DNA of 64,000 bases from Snodgrassella alvi (lineage in GTDB: Bacteria; Pseudomonadota; Gammaproteobacteria; Burkholderiales; Neisseriaceae), in assembly GCF_002777855.1 (NCBI RefSeq), contig NZ_MEIK01000029.1, positions 62,001-126,000 on the forward strand, given 5' to 3'. The position numbers and the translations under genes were made by a program. The notes beneath the pieces were generated by a model. The model was not told the origin of the DNA, made no database searches, and worked only from the letters and a program-made list of their open reading frames with translations. Shown here piece after piece: positions 29,585 through 38,895 of the stretch; position 1 is the stretch's first letter; each line of letters opens with the position of its first letter.

Positions 29585-29798
29585 GTTTCAGCTCCTTTAA
29601 TTCGCCATTGTCTAATACCTGTAGTTTTTGTTCGACTTCGGCCAGTTTTTGCTGGCAGTATTGCACCAATTCCTGACCATATTCGTAAGCGGTTAGTGCT
29701 TCTTCCAGTGGCAGATCATTGTTTTGCATTGATTCGGTAATTTTTTCCAATTGCTGGATGGCTTCTTCATAGCTTTTGGGTGTGATTTTCTTCATCAT
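29568..29798 (-). CDS. xseB: Exodeoxyribonuclease VII small subunit
   Basis: The small subunit of exonuclease VII, which degrades single-stranded DNA to oligonucleotides; XseB binds as several copies to XseA. The 76-residue sequence has the family signature [17 protein letters not shown] and [13 protein letters not shown] followed by a helical [14 protein letters not shown]. Two adjacent ATG codons (29,798 and 29,795) can serve as start. It overlaps the TTG start of ispA by 17 bp, so ispA expression is probably coupled to it. The large subunit gene xseA is not in this window. Confidence 0.93.
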   Translation of the reverse strand: MMKKITPKSYEEAIQQLEKITESMQNNDLPLEEALTAYEYGQELVQYCQQKLAEVEQKLQVLDNGELKELKLEAGE

Positions 29799-30687
29799 GT
29801 GGGGTCTTTAGATATTATCGGGAATATTGTAACACTGGCTGCGGTGCTCTTGCTGTGGATATGCTTAGTGGTCGGCTGAATAGCAGTAGGGTTGAAGTTT
29901 TGTAGTGTAATGCGACTGCTGGTAGATTATGTTTCTGAGCTGCGAATTGCTGTTAATAATACTAATAAATTTTTGTTAACTTTTTTCTGATTAATAAGTG
30001 GTATGGTGTGGTTGTCTGGCTGTGATTCATGGATGCTTTAAATCATGGATTGAATCTGCTGAAGAATGTGTTTTGTATGAATTCGAAAATTCTGCCCATA
30101 AATTTTATTTATATATTCATAAATCCTATCTGCCTTAAGCTTAAAAATGGTTGAAAATAGGGAAACGTACTGAATGGAAGAATGGGTTTAAAGTATGGTT
30201 GTCAGTATTTATTCTTTTGGAATAAATATGTCTGACGCTATAAGACAAGGAAGCTAGGATAGAATATTTCAGCGTTTTTTAAGATGAATATTGTGTATAT
30301 TATTTATATGGAATTATATAATTTTTATTCGTTTTGATGAAATTTGTTTGCTGGTGTGTGTTTTTTTGCTGTTTATTTTACTGGTTTTAAAGCATAATAT
30401 TGTTTAAGGCATAATTATGTTGTGCTAACTTGGGGTGATTGTTTTATTTTAAAATTAAAACATGGAACTATTTAATTTGTATGTTTTGATAATTAAATTT
30501 ATGTATAAAAGAAATGCCTAGGGGGAAGTATTGGCGGGCTATTCATGCTGATATGTCTATAGGTTAATAGTATGGTGGTTTCTGTGTAAGCTGGATGTCA
30601 GTCCATTTGTTTATAATCGAATAAATGCTGTGTTCTGAATCGTTTTTACAGGTTGCTTGGGTAGTTTCTTAGGTTTAAGTAGGCGTT
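29799..30687. other. AT-rich intergenic region, no gene seen
   Basis: About 890 bp between divergent xseB and the RNase II-family gene. Very AT-rich, no long frame on either strand, no tRNA-like structure and no strong hairpin. It must contain both promoters. Confidence 0.45.
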
Positions 30688-32562
30688 ATGGGTAAACATA
30701 TTTTTTATGAGGAGTCCGGTCAGTTTAAAGTAGCCGAAGTGGTTCAGGAAAATGAGGCTACTTTTCTGGTGAATACACAGCATGGCAAACGGGCGAAAAT
30801 TAAATCCAGCCATGTTTTTTTGGTGTTTGAGGGTGATGCTGAGCAGTTTTTACAGCAGGCCAGTGCTGCTGCAGCTGGTATTGATATTGGCCTGTTGTGG
30901 GAAGCTGTGGGGGTGGAAGCTGAGTTTACGGCAGCCGAGGCTGCTTCTGAATACTTCGGTAGTAATAGTGGTCAGGTTGAACTTGCTGCGGTTTTAATGG
31001 CGCTCTATGCGGCACCTATGTACTTTTATAAGAAGAATAAAGGGGTGTTTAAGGCTGCACCGGCAGAAACTTTGCAGCAGGCTTTGGCGGCGATTGAACG
31101 GCGCAAACAGCAGGAAGAACAAATTAATGGCTGGATTGAAGAATTGCTAGCTGGCCGCCTCCCCGCTGCTATTGCTGCTGATGCAAAGATGATTTTGCAC
31201 GCGCCTGATAAGCAAAGTTTGAGTTATAAGGCGGTGATAAAAGCCGCTGAGCAGAAAAAAATATCTTTGTTTGCGCTGATGCAAAGTGTAGGTGCTGTGC
31301 CTGCGCTGCCGGACTACTTTCTGGATGGTTTTCTACTAGCCGAGTTTCCTAATGGGATGGTATTCGGAGATTATCCGTTGCCGGATATTGGCAATTTACC
31401 TGTTGCTGATGATGCGGTGCGGGCCTTTTCGATTGATGATGCGGATACTAGTGAAGTAGATGATGCGTTTAGTGTGCGGGATCTGCCCAATGGTAATAAG
31501 CTGGTGGGTATTCACATTGCTGCACCTTCCTTGGCCATTGATGCTGATTCGGCGCTGGAAAAGCTGATATTTGAACGCCTAAGTACGGTTTATTATCCGG
31601 GCGGAAAAATCACGATGCTGCCGGATAACTGGGTAGCCGCTTTTAGTTTGGATGAGGGTGATAGCCGGCCGGCGATCAGTCTGTATGCTGAAGTGAATTC
31701 TCAGTTTGAGGTTGTGCATTGTAAATCGTGTATTGAGTCGGTTTATGTAGATCGTAATTTACGGATTGAACATATTGAGCAGGCCTTTCAGCCGCAACAG
31801 ATGCGTACAGATGATGAGATTTTTCCGCATCAGCAAGAAATGAACTGGCTGTATGATTTTGCCGTAGCCAGAATGCAGGCACGCGGAAAATATGATCCGG
31901 CTCGCCCGTCTCAGTATGATTACGGTATTAAGCTGGAAGCGGGTAATCAGGTGCGTATCTCCGTACGTGAGCGAGGTGCGCCAATTGATATGCTGGTAAG
32001 TGAGCTGATGATTTTTGCCAACAGTACTTGGGCTCAGATGCTGGATGCTGCGGATATGGCGGGTTTGTTTCGTGTTCAGCCTACGGGGCGGGTGAGGATG
32101 AGTACGCATTCTGAGCCGCATATTGGTCTGGGACTGAAACATTATGCATGGTTTACTTCACCGCTGCGTCGCGCCACTGATTATATTAATCAAAAACAGC
32201 TGATTAGCTTGCTTGACCCGCATGCTTCTCCCCGCTTTGAACCGCAGGATGCGATGTTGTTTGCGGTATTGCGAGATTTTGAATCTACTTATGCTACCTA
32301 TAATGATTTTCAGCGCCATATGGAGGCATACTGGAGTCTGATTTATATTCAGCAGGAGCATTTGCAGGAATTGAATGCACAGTTAATCCGCGATGATTTG
32401 GTGCGGATAGAGGGTTTGCCATTGGTGAGCAGAGTGAGCGGGATACCAGTTGATGCTTTGCCTAAAAGCAGGATGAAAGTAGCGATAACTGGTGTAGACC
32501 TTGTGCAGGTGAGTGTGGGACTAAATTATATCAATGCTTTGTTGCCCCAGAACGGTGCCTGA
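30688..32562 (+). CDS. RNase II/RNB-family ribonuclease
   Basis: A 624-residue protein of the RNB exoribonuclease family, which processively removes nucleotides from RNA 3' ends. The RNB core starts near residue 245: SIDDADTSEVDDAFSV holds the acidic metal-binding cluster. Compared with E. coli RNase II (D201, D207, D209, D210), the equivalent of D207 appears to be Glu. Further matches are VGIHIAAPSLAID, MLVSELMIFANSTWAQML, HYAWFTSPLRRATDYINQKQL, and a C-terminal S1-like tail (MKVAITGVDLVQVSVG). The N-terminal about 60 residues form a small beta-rich domain rather than classical twin cold-shock domains. It appears monocistronic, with a terminator downstream. Confidence 0.85.
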   Translation: MGKHIFYEESGQFKVAEVVQENEATFLVNTQHGKRAKIKSSHVFLVFEGDAEQFLQQASAAAAGIDIGLLWEAVGVEAEFTAAEAASEYFGSNSGQVELAAVLMALYAAPMYFYKKNKGVFKAAPAETLQQALAAIERRKQQEEQINGWIEELLAGRLPAAIAADAKMILHAPDKQSLSYKAVIKAAEQKKISLFALMQSVGAVPALPDYFLDGFLLAEFPNGMVFGDYPLPDIGNLPVADDAVRAFSIDDADTSEVDDAFSVRDLPNGNKLVGIHIAAPSLAIDADSALEKLIFERLSTVYYPGGKITMLPDNWVAAFSLDEGDSRPAISLYAEVNSQFEVVHCKSCIESVYVDRNLRIEHIEQAFQPQQMRTDDEIFPHQQEMNWLYDFAVARMQARGKYDPARPSQYDYGIKLEAGNQVRISVRERGAPIDMLVSELMIFANSTWAQMLDAADMAGLFRVQPTGRVRMSTHSEPHIGLGLKHYAWFTSPLRRATDYINQKQLISLLDPHASPRFEPQDAMLFAVLRDFESTYATYNDFQRHMEAYWSLIYIQQEHLQELNAQLIRDDLVRIEGLPLVSRVSGIPVDALPKSRMKVAITGVDLVQVSVGLNYINALLPQNGA

Positions 32563-32675
32563 GGGAATAAATGAGTTTTGTATCAAGCCGATTCAGCTAT
32601 TGGATGCGGATATAGGTGCCGATTGGTTTAGATTATTCGCAATCGTTGTTATGGTGTTTGTCTGTGCTTGTTGGT

Positions 32676-32696
32676 GCCGGCGTTAACCGGCCTTTT
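32676..32696 (+). terminator. Probable rho-independent terminator after the RNase gene
   Basis: A short stem GCCGG / CCGGC with loop CGTTAA, followed by CTTTTT. It lies about 110 bp after the RNase stop codon. Confidence 0.6.
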
Positions 32697-32741
32697 TGCT
32701 TCAGCCGGAATTAACTTTGTTTTAATATCTTGTTTTTATAG

Positions 32742-32765
32742 ATGCAGCCCATATATGGGCTGCAT
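32742..32765. other. Perfect 24-bp palindrome upstream of dnaJ
   Basis: ATGCAGCCCATA and its exact complement TATGGGCTGCAT meet without a spacer, 75 bp before the dnaJ start. It could fold as a hairpin with TTCTATT after it, or serve as a protein binding site for dnaJ control. It does not match the CIRCE or sigma-32 heat-shock consensus that I know. Confidence 0.5.
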
Positions 32766-32806
32766 TTCTATTATCCGGTTTTTTTTCAGGCAACCTGTTG
32801 TACTGA

Positions 32807-33949
<1,143 letters not shown>

Positions 33950-34021
33950 GCTGTGATGAAAGAATGGTTTAGAAAAGTTTAGTCCAGACAGATAAATAAT
34001 CAACATTGGTTATGCAACGTT

Positions 34022-34057
34022 AAAGCCCGCTGATGGTATGAAATCAGCGGGCTTTTG
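34022..34057 (+). terminator. Rho-independent terminator of dnaJ
   Basis: A 13-bp perfect stem (AAAGCCCGCTGAT with ATCAGCGGGCTTT) and 8-nt loop followed by a T-rich tail, 72 bp after the dnaJ stop. Confidence 0.9.
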
Positions 34058-34267
34058 TTGTATTTGGCCAAGAATCAGGCTGTTTAAGGCTGAGCCGGTA
34101 GGCAGTATGCTTTAATTTGGGTGGTGTCGTTTTCTTGTTCGGGAAAAAGGTTAGTCGGTGTTTGGCCGGTTTAAAGTTTGCTAAATACTCGGATTATGGC
34201 TGGTATGAAGAGCCAAAGCTGATTAAGCTGAATCTCAACAGGCAATCTGTTTGATATAGCTCCAGGT

Positions 34268-34304
34268 AAAAAATCGCTTCTGTATGATTTGCTACAGAAG
34301 CGAT
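34268..34304 (-). terminator. Rho-independent terminator of the uvrD-HIT unit
   Basis: Read on the minus strand, a 12-bp perfect stem (ATCGCTTCTGTA with TACAGAAGCGAT) and 8-nt loop end in six T. It sits about 180 bp downstream of the HIT-family stop codon, in the spacer convergent with dnaJ. Confidence 0.85.
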
Positions 34305-34484
34305 GTGGAAAGGTGGCAGTCTGGGTAAATATATTGTGGACAAATTTAATGTATTTGTCTGAATAAAATTTAGCTTTTGTTCTGAAATCCTTGTGAATAA
34401 AGGATTAATTTCTTTTTTGCTTATATTATTAAATTGATTATCTGTGGATAAATCTGTGGATAATTATTGTATCAAACTGAAGTT

Positions 34485-34904
34485 TCATTCCAGTTCACCG
34501 CGTAGCTGCGCGGCCAGCTGTGCCAGCTCTGCTTGATCAGCAGGTGTGCTCTCATGCTTGGCGAGTTCATGAATGTGGCCGGGAATCAGATGAATGTGGT
34601 AGTGAAATACGGACTGGCCAGCTTGTTCGCCGGACAACTGCAACTGAACTACGCCATCACGGTGTAACACTTTACGTTGGGCGGTGATGATTTTTCTGGC
34701 TGCATTGAATACTGCTTGTAGATAATCATCTGGCATGTCGGTTAACTCTACCGCTTCGCATTTCGGAATTACCAGTACGTGGCCGCGCGCCTGCGGCATC
34801 ACATCCATAAAGGCCAGTGTTTGTGCGTCTTCATATACTTTATGACACGGAATTTCGCCACGGATGATTCGGGCGAAGATGTTATTTTGGTCGTACTGCT
34901 GCAT
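34485..34904 (-). CDS. HIT-family (histidine triad) protein
   Basis: A small nucleotide-binding hydrolase of the HIT superfamily, cytoplasmic. The start resembles Hint-type proteins (NIFARIIRGEIPCHKVYED), with LAFMDVMPQARGHVLVIPK, and ends its catalytic region with HYHIHLIPG, which supplies the H-x-H-x-H triad. The length of 139 residues is normal, with a slightly longer C-terminal helical tail. ATG 34,904 has a strong AGAGGAGA upstream. It lies 53 bp downstream of uvrD on the same strand, so it is probably co-transcribed with it. The natural substrate (purine nucleoside phosphoramidate or dinucleotide) cannot be assigned. Confidence 0.9.
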   Translation of the reverse strand: MQQYDQNNIFARIIRGEIPCHKVYEDAQTLAFMDVMPQARGHVLVIPKCEAVELTDMPDDYLQAVFNAARKIITAQRKVLHRDGVVQLQLSGEQAGQSVFHYHIHLIPGHIHELAKHESTPADQAELAQLAAQLRGELE

Positions 34905-34957
34905 GATGGGTCTCCTCTCTGGAGTGTCGGTGTGTTTGGCGTTACCTGAGTAACGGT

Positions 34958-37177
34958 TTAAGAAATAATGGTCAGTTTGTCTTTGGCAAATACGGTATCT
35001 AGCTCTTTGATTCCCTGTTTGCCGAAGTTTATGGTCAGACGCGCGCCTTCTGCTTTATGTGTGGCATCGATAATGACACCAGTACCGAAACGCTCGTGAT
35101 GCACATTCTGCCCCAGCTGGAAGCCGTCGAAATCTGGGCTGGCTTGTGTTTCAGCCAGTTTGCTGCGGCTATGAAATGGATTGGTGCGCTGTGTGCTCTG
35201 CTGTCTGGCTATCAAAGAGTTTTTGTGTGCTGACAGGTATTGCAGTACTGCTTCGGGTATTTCATCCACAAAGCGTGATGGTAAGGCAAAGTGAGTCTGT
35301 CCGTGTAGTAGCCGTTGCTCGGCCATGGTTAGATACAAGCGTTTACGTGCACGGGTAATGGCAACATACATGAGACGCCGCTCTTCTTCCAGTCCGTCGC
35401 GCTCAGCCATACTGTATTCGCTCGGAAACAGGCCTTCTTCCAGTCCAGTAAGAAAAACCCCGTCAAATTCGAGACCTTTAGCCGCATGAACTGTCATTAA
35501 TTGCAAAGCATCCTCGCCCTGCCCTGCCTGATGTTCGCCTGCTTCGAGTGAGGCGGTGCTTAGAAATGATAATACTGCGAATAATGGGTCGTTTGGGTCA
35601 TAGTCGGATTCAAATTCAAATCCTGATTCTTGTGGCTTGAATGCTACTGCTGCATTGAGAAGTTCTTCTAGGTTGTTGATGCGTTCCTGCTGCTCGCCTT
35701 TTTGGGTACGGTAATATTCCATCAGTCCGCTGTCGTAGATGGCAGCAGCCATGATTTCCGACAGGGAAATCTGCGTAGCTTGAAGCTGAAGATTTTCTAT
35801 CAGACGCACAAAAGCGGCAATTTTGCTGTTTTTGGACGCCAGATTGGTAGCAGCCTGCCATAGTGAGGTATTGGCTTCGTTGGCTGCTGCCTGAATATTT
35901 TCAATGCTGCGGGCGCCGATTCCGCGAGTGGGTACATTGATGATACGCAAAAGTGCGTTATCATCATCGGGATTGACGGCCAGCCGCAGATATGCCAGTG
36001 CATTTTTGATTTCCTGCCGTTCATAAAAACGCAAACCGCCATAGATTTTGTAGGGAATACCGGCGCGAAATAAGGCTTGTTCCAGTACACGCGATTGAGC
36101 ATTGCTGCGATACAGTATTGCCATCTGTATATAGTCTAGTCCTTCACGGTGCAAAGCTTTTACTTCATCGACAACAAATTGGGCTTCTTCTATATCGTTT
36201 ATCGCTTGTAAGACACGAATTTTTTCTCCGGTGCCTGCTTCGGTCCGCAGATTTTTTCCCAGTCGGCTGGCATTATGCGCAATCACGGCATTGGCTGCGG
36301 TAAGAATGTTACCAACGGAGCGATAATTTTGTTCCAGCCGAATGGGTTCGCTCACGTTAAATTCATGCAGAAAGCGGGTCATATTGGCTACTTCGGCTCC
36401 GCGGAAGCGATAAATACTCTGATCATCGTCGCCGACTGCGAAAAACGCTGCTTGTTTTCCGGCAAGCAGTTTTAACCATGCATACTGAAGTTTGTTGGTG
36501 TCCTGAAATTCATCAATGAGTACATGGTTAAAGCGATTTTGATAATGGCTCCTTAGTACATCATTATTTTGCAGAATTTCGTAACTGCGCAGCATCAGCT
36601 CGGCAAAATCCACTACACCTTCATTCTGGCACAGGCTGTCATAGGCTGCGTAGCATTCAATCATTTGCCGCTCATGCGGGTCGCGTGCGCTTAGCTGGGA
36701 GGCACGCAAACCGTTTTCTTTCTGAGCATTGATGAATCCTTGCAGGCTACGCGGAGCAATGATTTCATCAGAAATATTGAGTTGTTTGAGCAAGCGCTTA
36801 ATCACAGATAGCTGGTCACCCATGTCCAGAATCTGAAACGTTTTCGGCAGGCCGGCTTCTTGATAATGCAGGCGCAGAAAACGATGGCACAGACCATGGA
36901 AGGTACCCAGCCACATGGCGCGTACTGATACTGGTAACAGGGCGCTTAGGCGCAATTGCATTTCTTTGGCTGCTTTATTGGTAAAGGTAACAGCCAGTAT
37001 GCTGTGGACACTGGCTTGGCCTGTTTGTAATAACCAAGCAATACGGGTGGTAAGTACCCTTGTTTTGCCACTGCCGGCACCGGCCAGTACCAAAGCAGGC
37101 TGCGCCGGCCAAGTGACGGCGGCTAATTGTTCACTATTGAGGCCGGTTAGTAAACCGGAAGAAGATAGAATTTCCAT
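34958..37177 (-). CDS. uvrD: DNA helicase II, UvrD/Rep/PcrA family
   Basis: A superfamily 1A 3'-5' DNA helicase used in nucleotide excision and mismatch repair. Motifs run in order: Q motif LTGLNSEQLAAVT, Walker A GAGSGKTRVL, Ia TFTNKAAKEM, Walker B DEFQDTN, III VGDDDQSIYRFRGA, IV EQNYRS, V TVHAAKGLEFD, VI YVAITRARKRLYL. A C-terminal UvrD-type tail (LGQNVHHERFGTGVIID ... GIKELD) argues for UvrD rather than Rep. The length of 739 residues is normal. ATG 37,177 has only a weak ribosome binding site. The gene leads into the HIT-family gene. Confidence 0.95.
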   Translation of the reverse strand: MEILSSSGLLTGLNSEQLAAVTWPAQPALVLAGAGSGKTRVLTTRIAWLLQTGQASVHSILAVTFTNKAAKEMQLRLSALLPVSVRAMWLGTFHGLCHRFLRLHYQEAGLPKTFQILDMGDQLSVIKRLLKQLNISDEIIAPRSLQGFINAQKENGLRASQLSARDPHERQMIECYAAYDSLCQNEGVVDFAELMLRSYEILQNNDVLRSHYQNRFNHVLIDEFQDTNKLQYAWLKLLAGKQAAFFAVGDDDQSIYRFRGAEVANMTRFLHEFNVSEPIRLEQNYRSVGNILTAANAVIAHNASRLGKNLRTEAGTGEKIRVLQAINDIEEAQFVVDEVKALHREGLDYIQMAILYRSNAQSRVLEQALFRAGIPYKIYGGLRFYERQEIKNALAYLRLAVNPDDDNALLRIINVPTRGIGARSIENIQAAANEANTSLWQAATNLASKNSKIAAFVRLIENLQLQATQISLSEIMAAAIYDSGLMEYYRTQKGEQQERINNLEELLNAAVAFKPQESGFEFESDYDPNDPLFAVLSFLSTASLEAGEHQAGQGEDALQLMTVHAAKGLEFDGVFLTGLEEGLFPSEYSMAERDGLEEERRLMYVAITRARKRLYLTMAEQRLLHGQTHFALPSRFVDEIPEAVLQYLSAHKNSLIARQQSTQRTNPFHSRSKLAETQASPDFDGFQLGQNVHHERFGTGVIIDATHKAEGARLTINFGKQGIKELDTVFAKDKLTIIS

Positions 37178-37661
37178 AGCGCTTATTGTAGCCGATTGAG
37201 GCTGAAAAATCGCAAGGAAAAATATGTTAATGGATTATTAACAGTTTCTGTGAACAGGAATAATCAGCTTTAATTGAACGTTTAAACAGGAAAATTCTAT
37301 ATAAGGTAAATACCGGTAGGCGAAAACCGTGCTTTTTGGAAAAAAACTCTGCTTTTCTGGCATTCAGTGTATGTATACAAATAAACTGTGAACATGTCTT
37401 CACCTGCAGCCAGAACGGTATCCTGCTCAGACTGTTTCTATTCTTCTTCAGATAACTTGTAGCGGAGCCACTCCGGTTGCCGTTATTTATTCACTACCAG
37501 TTCAGCGCAGATGGAAATCATGAGTGCTTATCTGGTTTTCGCAAACATGAATATAATTGGTATTGTATCTACTTTGGTATTCGCTTCAGATGCGGCAAGC
37601 TGCCAACACTTTTTACAACTGTCGGACCACTCCCAATGTAAATTGTCTGTGTCGTTGGAAA
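37178..37661. other. Intergenic region between metR and uvrD
   Basis: About 480 bp downstream of metR and upstream of uvrD. No gene-like frame on either strand. No clear terminator for metR was found. Confidence 0.4.
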
Positions 37662-38594
37662 TTAATCGGGGGTGCTCAGTGGGCTAAGACCAGGTAAATC
37701 GGCGAAACTGCGCTCACGCACAATTTGGCAGAAACTATCCAGATAGCTTTTGCTGTGGTCTGATTCGCGCATCGCTGCATACAGCTCACTTTGCAATGGA
37801 ATGTCGCCAATCTGGCGTGCCACCACGTAACCTTTCTCCAGATAGGGCATCACCGTCCAATATGGTAAAGCTGCTATACCACGCCGGCTTGAGACCAGCT
37901 GGATGATGGCAATAGTTAATTCGCTGTTGCGGCGTGCGGGCTGTACGCCTGCTGGTTTCAATACTTTACGAATTAAATCCAGCATATCGTCCGGTACCGG
38001 ATAGGTAATCAGTGTGTCGTCGGTGAAGTCCTGCGCCTGCCAGACACTTTTGGCGGCCAGTGGATGGTCTTTGGCGCAAATTCCTACCATTTCATAGGCA
38101 AATAAAGGCTGAAAAAGAATTCCTGGTTGAGGTGCATATTCAGACACAATGGCCAGATCGGCACGATGGGTCAGCAGTAATCCAACCGGATCAGCCTGAA
38201 AACCAGATACGATGTCTAATTCCACTTTCGGCCACAGCGGCCGGAACGCATCCATGGCTGGCATCAGCCAGTCGAAACAGGTGTGGCATTCCACAGCCAC
38301 ACGCAGCTCCCCTGCTTCGCCTTCAATAATCTGCGCCATATCCAGCTCAGCTACGGTGACCAGAGGCGTGATTTCGCGCGCCAGTTGCAGTAGGCGTTCG
38401 CCTACGGGTGTAAAGTGAATGGGGCTGGATTTGCGTTCAAAGAGTGGTGTGCCGTAAAACTGTTCTAGCACCCGTATTTGATGTGATAGCGCAGACTGGG
38501 TCAGAAATACTCGCTTGGCTGCCATGGAAACACTTCCGGTTTCTTCGAGAGCTAGCAAAGTACGTAAATGACGCAGCTCAATAATCGACTCCAT
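37662..38594 (-). CDS. metR: LysR-type regulator MetR (methionine biosynthesis)
   Basis: A LysR-family activator, divergent from metE, which fits MetR. In E. coli, MetR activates metE with homocysteine as co-inducer. The N-terminal winged helix-turn-helix is clear (LRHLRTLLALEETGSV, FLTQSALSHQIRVLEQ, LFERKS, FTPVGERLLQLA). The effector domain shares MetR-like segments such as VAVECHTCFDWLMPAMDAF, DLAIVSEYAPQPGI, LITYPV and GIAALPYW. Length 310 residues. ATG 38,594 begins MESIIELRHL. Its start and that of metE are 301 bp apart, with an inverted repeat between them. Confidence 0.92.
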   Translation of the reverse strand: MESIIELRHLRTLLALEETGSVSMAAKRVFLTQSALSHQIRVLEQFYGTPLFERKSSPIHFTPVGERLLQLAREITPLVTVAELDMAQIIEGEAGELRVAVECHTCFDWLMPAMDAFRPLWPKVELDIVSGFQADPVGLLLTHRADLAIVSEYAPQPGILFQPLFAYEMVGICAKDHPLAAKSVWQAQDFTDDTLITYPVPDDMLDLIRKVLKPAGVQPARRNSELTIAIIQLVSSRRGIAALPYWTVMPYLEKGYVVARQIGDIPLQSELYAAMRESDHSKSYLDSFCQIVRERSFADLPGLSPLSTPD

Positions 38595-38680
38595 ATTTTC
38601 CGCCTTTAATGATTATTTTAACCACGAATACAAGTTAAAAAATTCATAAACAATCGTTTTGTTTATTAATTAAGAGTGAT

Positions 38681-38715
38681 ATGGCTATGCTGATTGTTTC
38701 TCTTCGAATAGCCAT
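38681..38715. promoter_or_regulatory. Inverted repeat in the metR-metE intergenic region
   Basis: ATGGCTAT at 38,681-38,688 and its complement ATAGCCAT at 38,708-38,715, with a 19-bp spacer, sit between the divergent metR and metE genes. Position and dyad symmetry suggest a regulator site, but the sequence does not match the known MetR consensus TGAA-N5-TTCA, which I could not find here. Confidence 0.35.
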
Positions 38716-38895
38716 TTATCTGTTTTCGTACTATACACTTACATACCTTATCATATTCTCGTACTGCATAGTGTTTGATTGGTATATTAAAATTTTTCAT
38801 GTAGAACTGCAAAATTTATCGCTTGTCGTCATGTCTTAACTCCCGCACACTGACTATTATCGAAATTTATCTTTCACAAATAGGGAGAAACACTT

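Noticed and set aside
38595-38895. Cobalamin riboswitch upstream of metE
   Set aside because: The spacer lacks the conserved B12-box type elements and is short and AT-rich.
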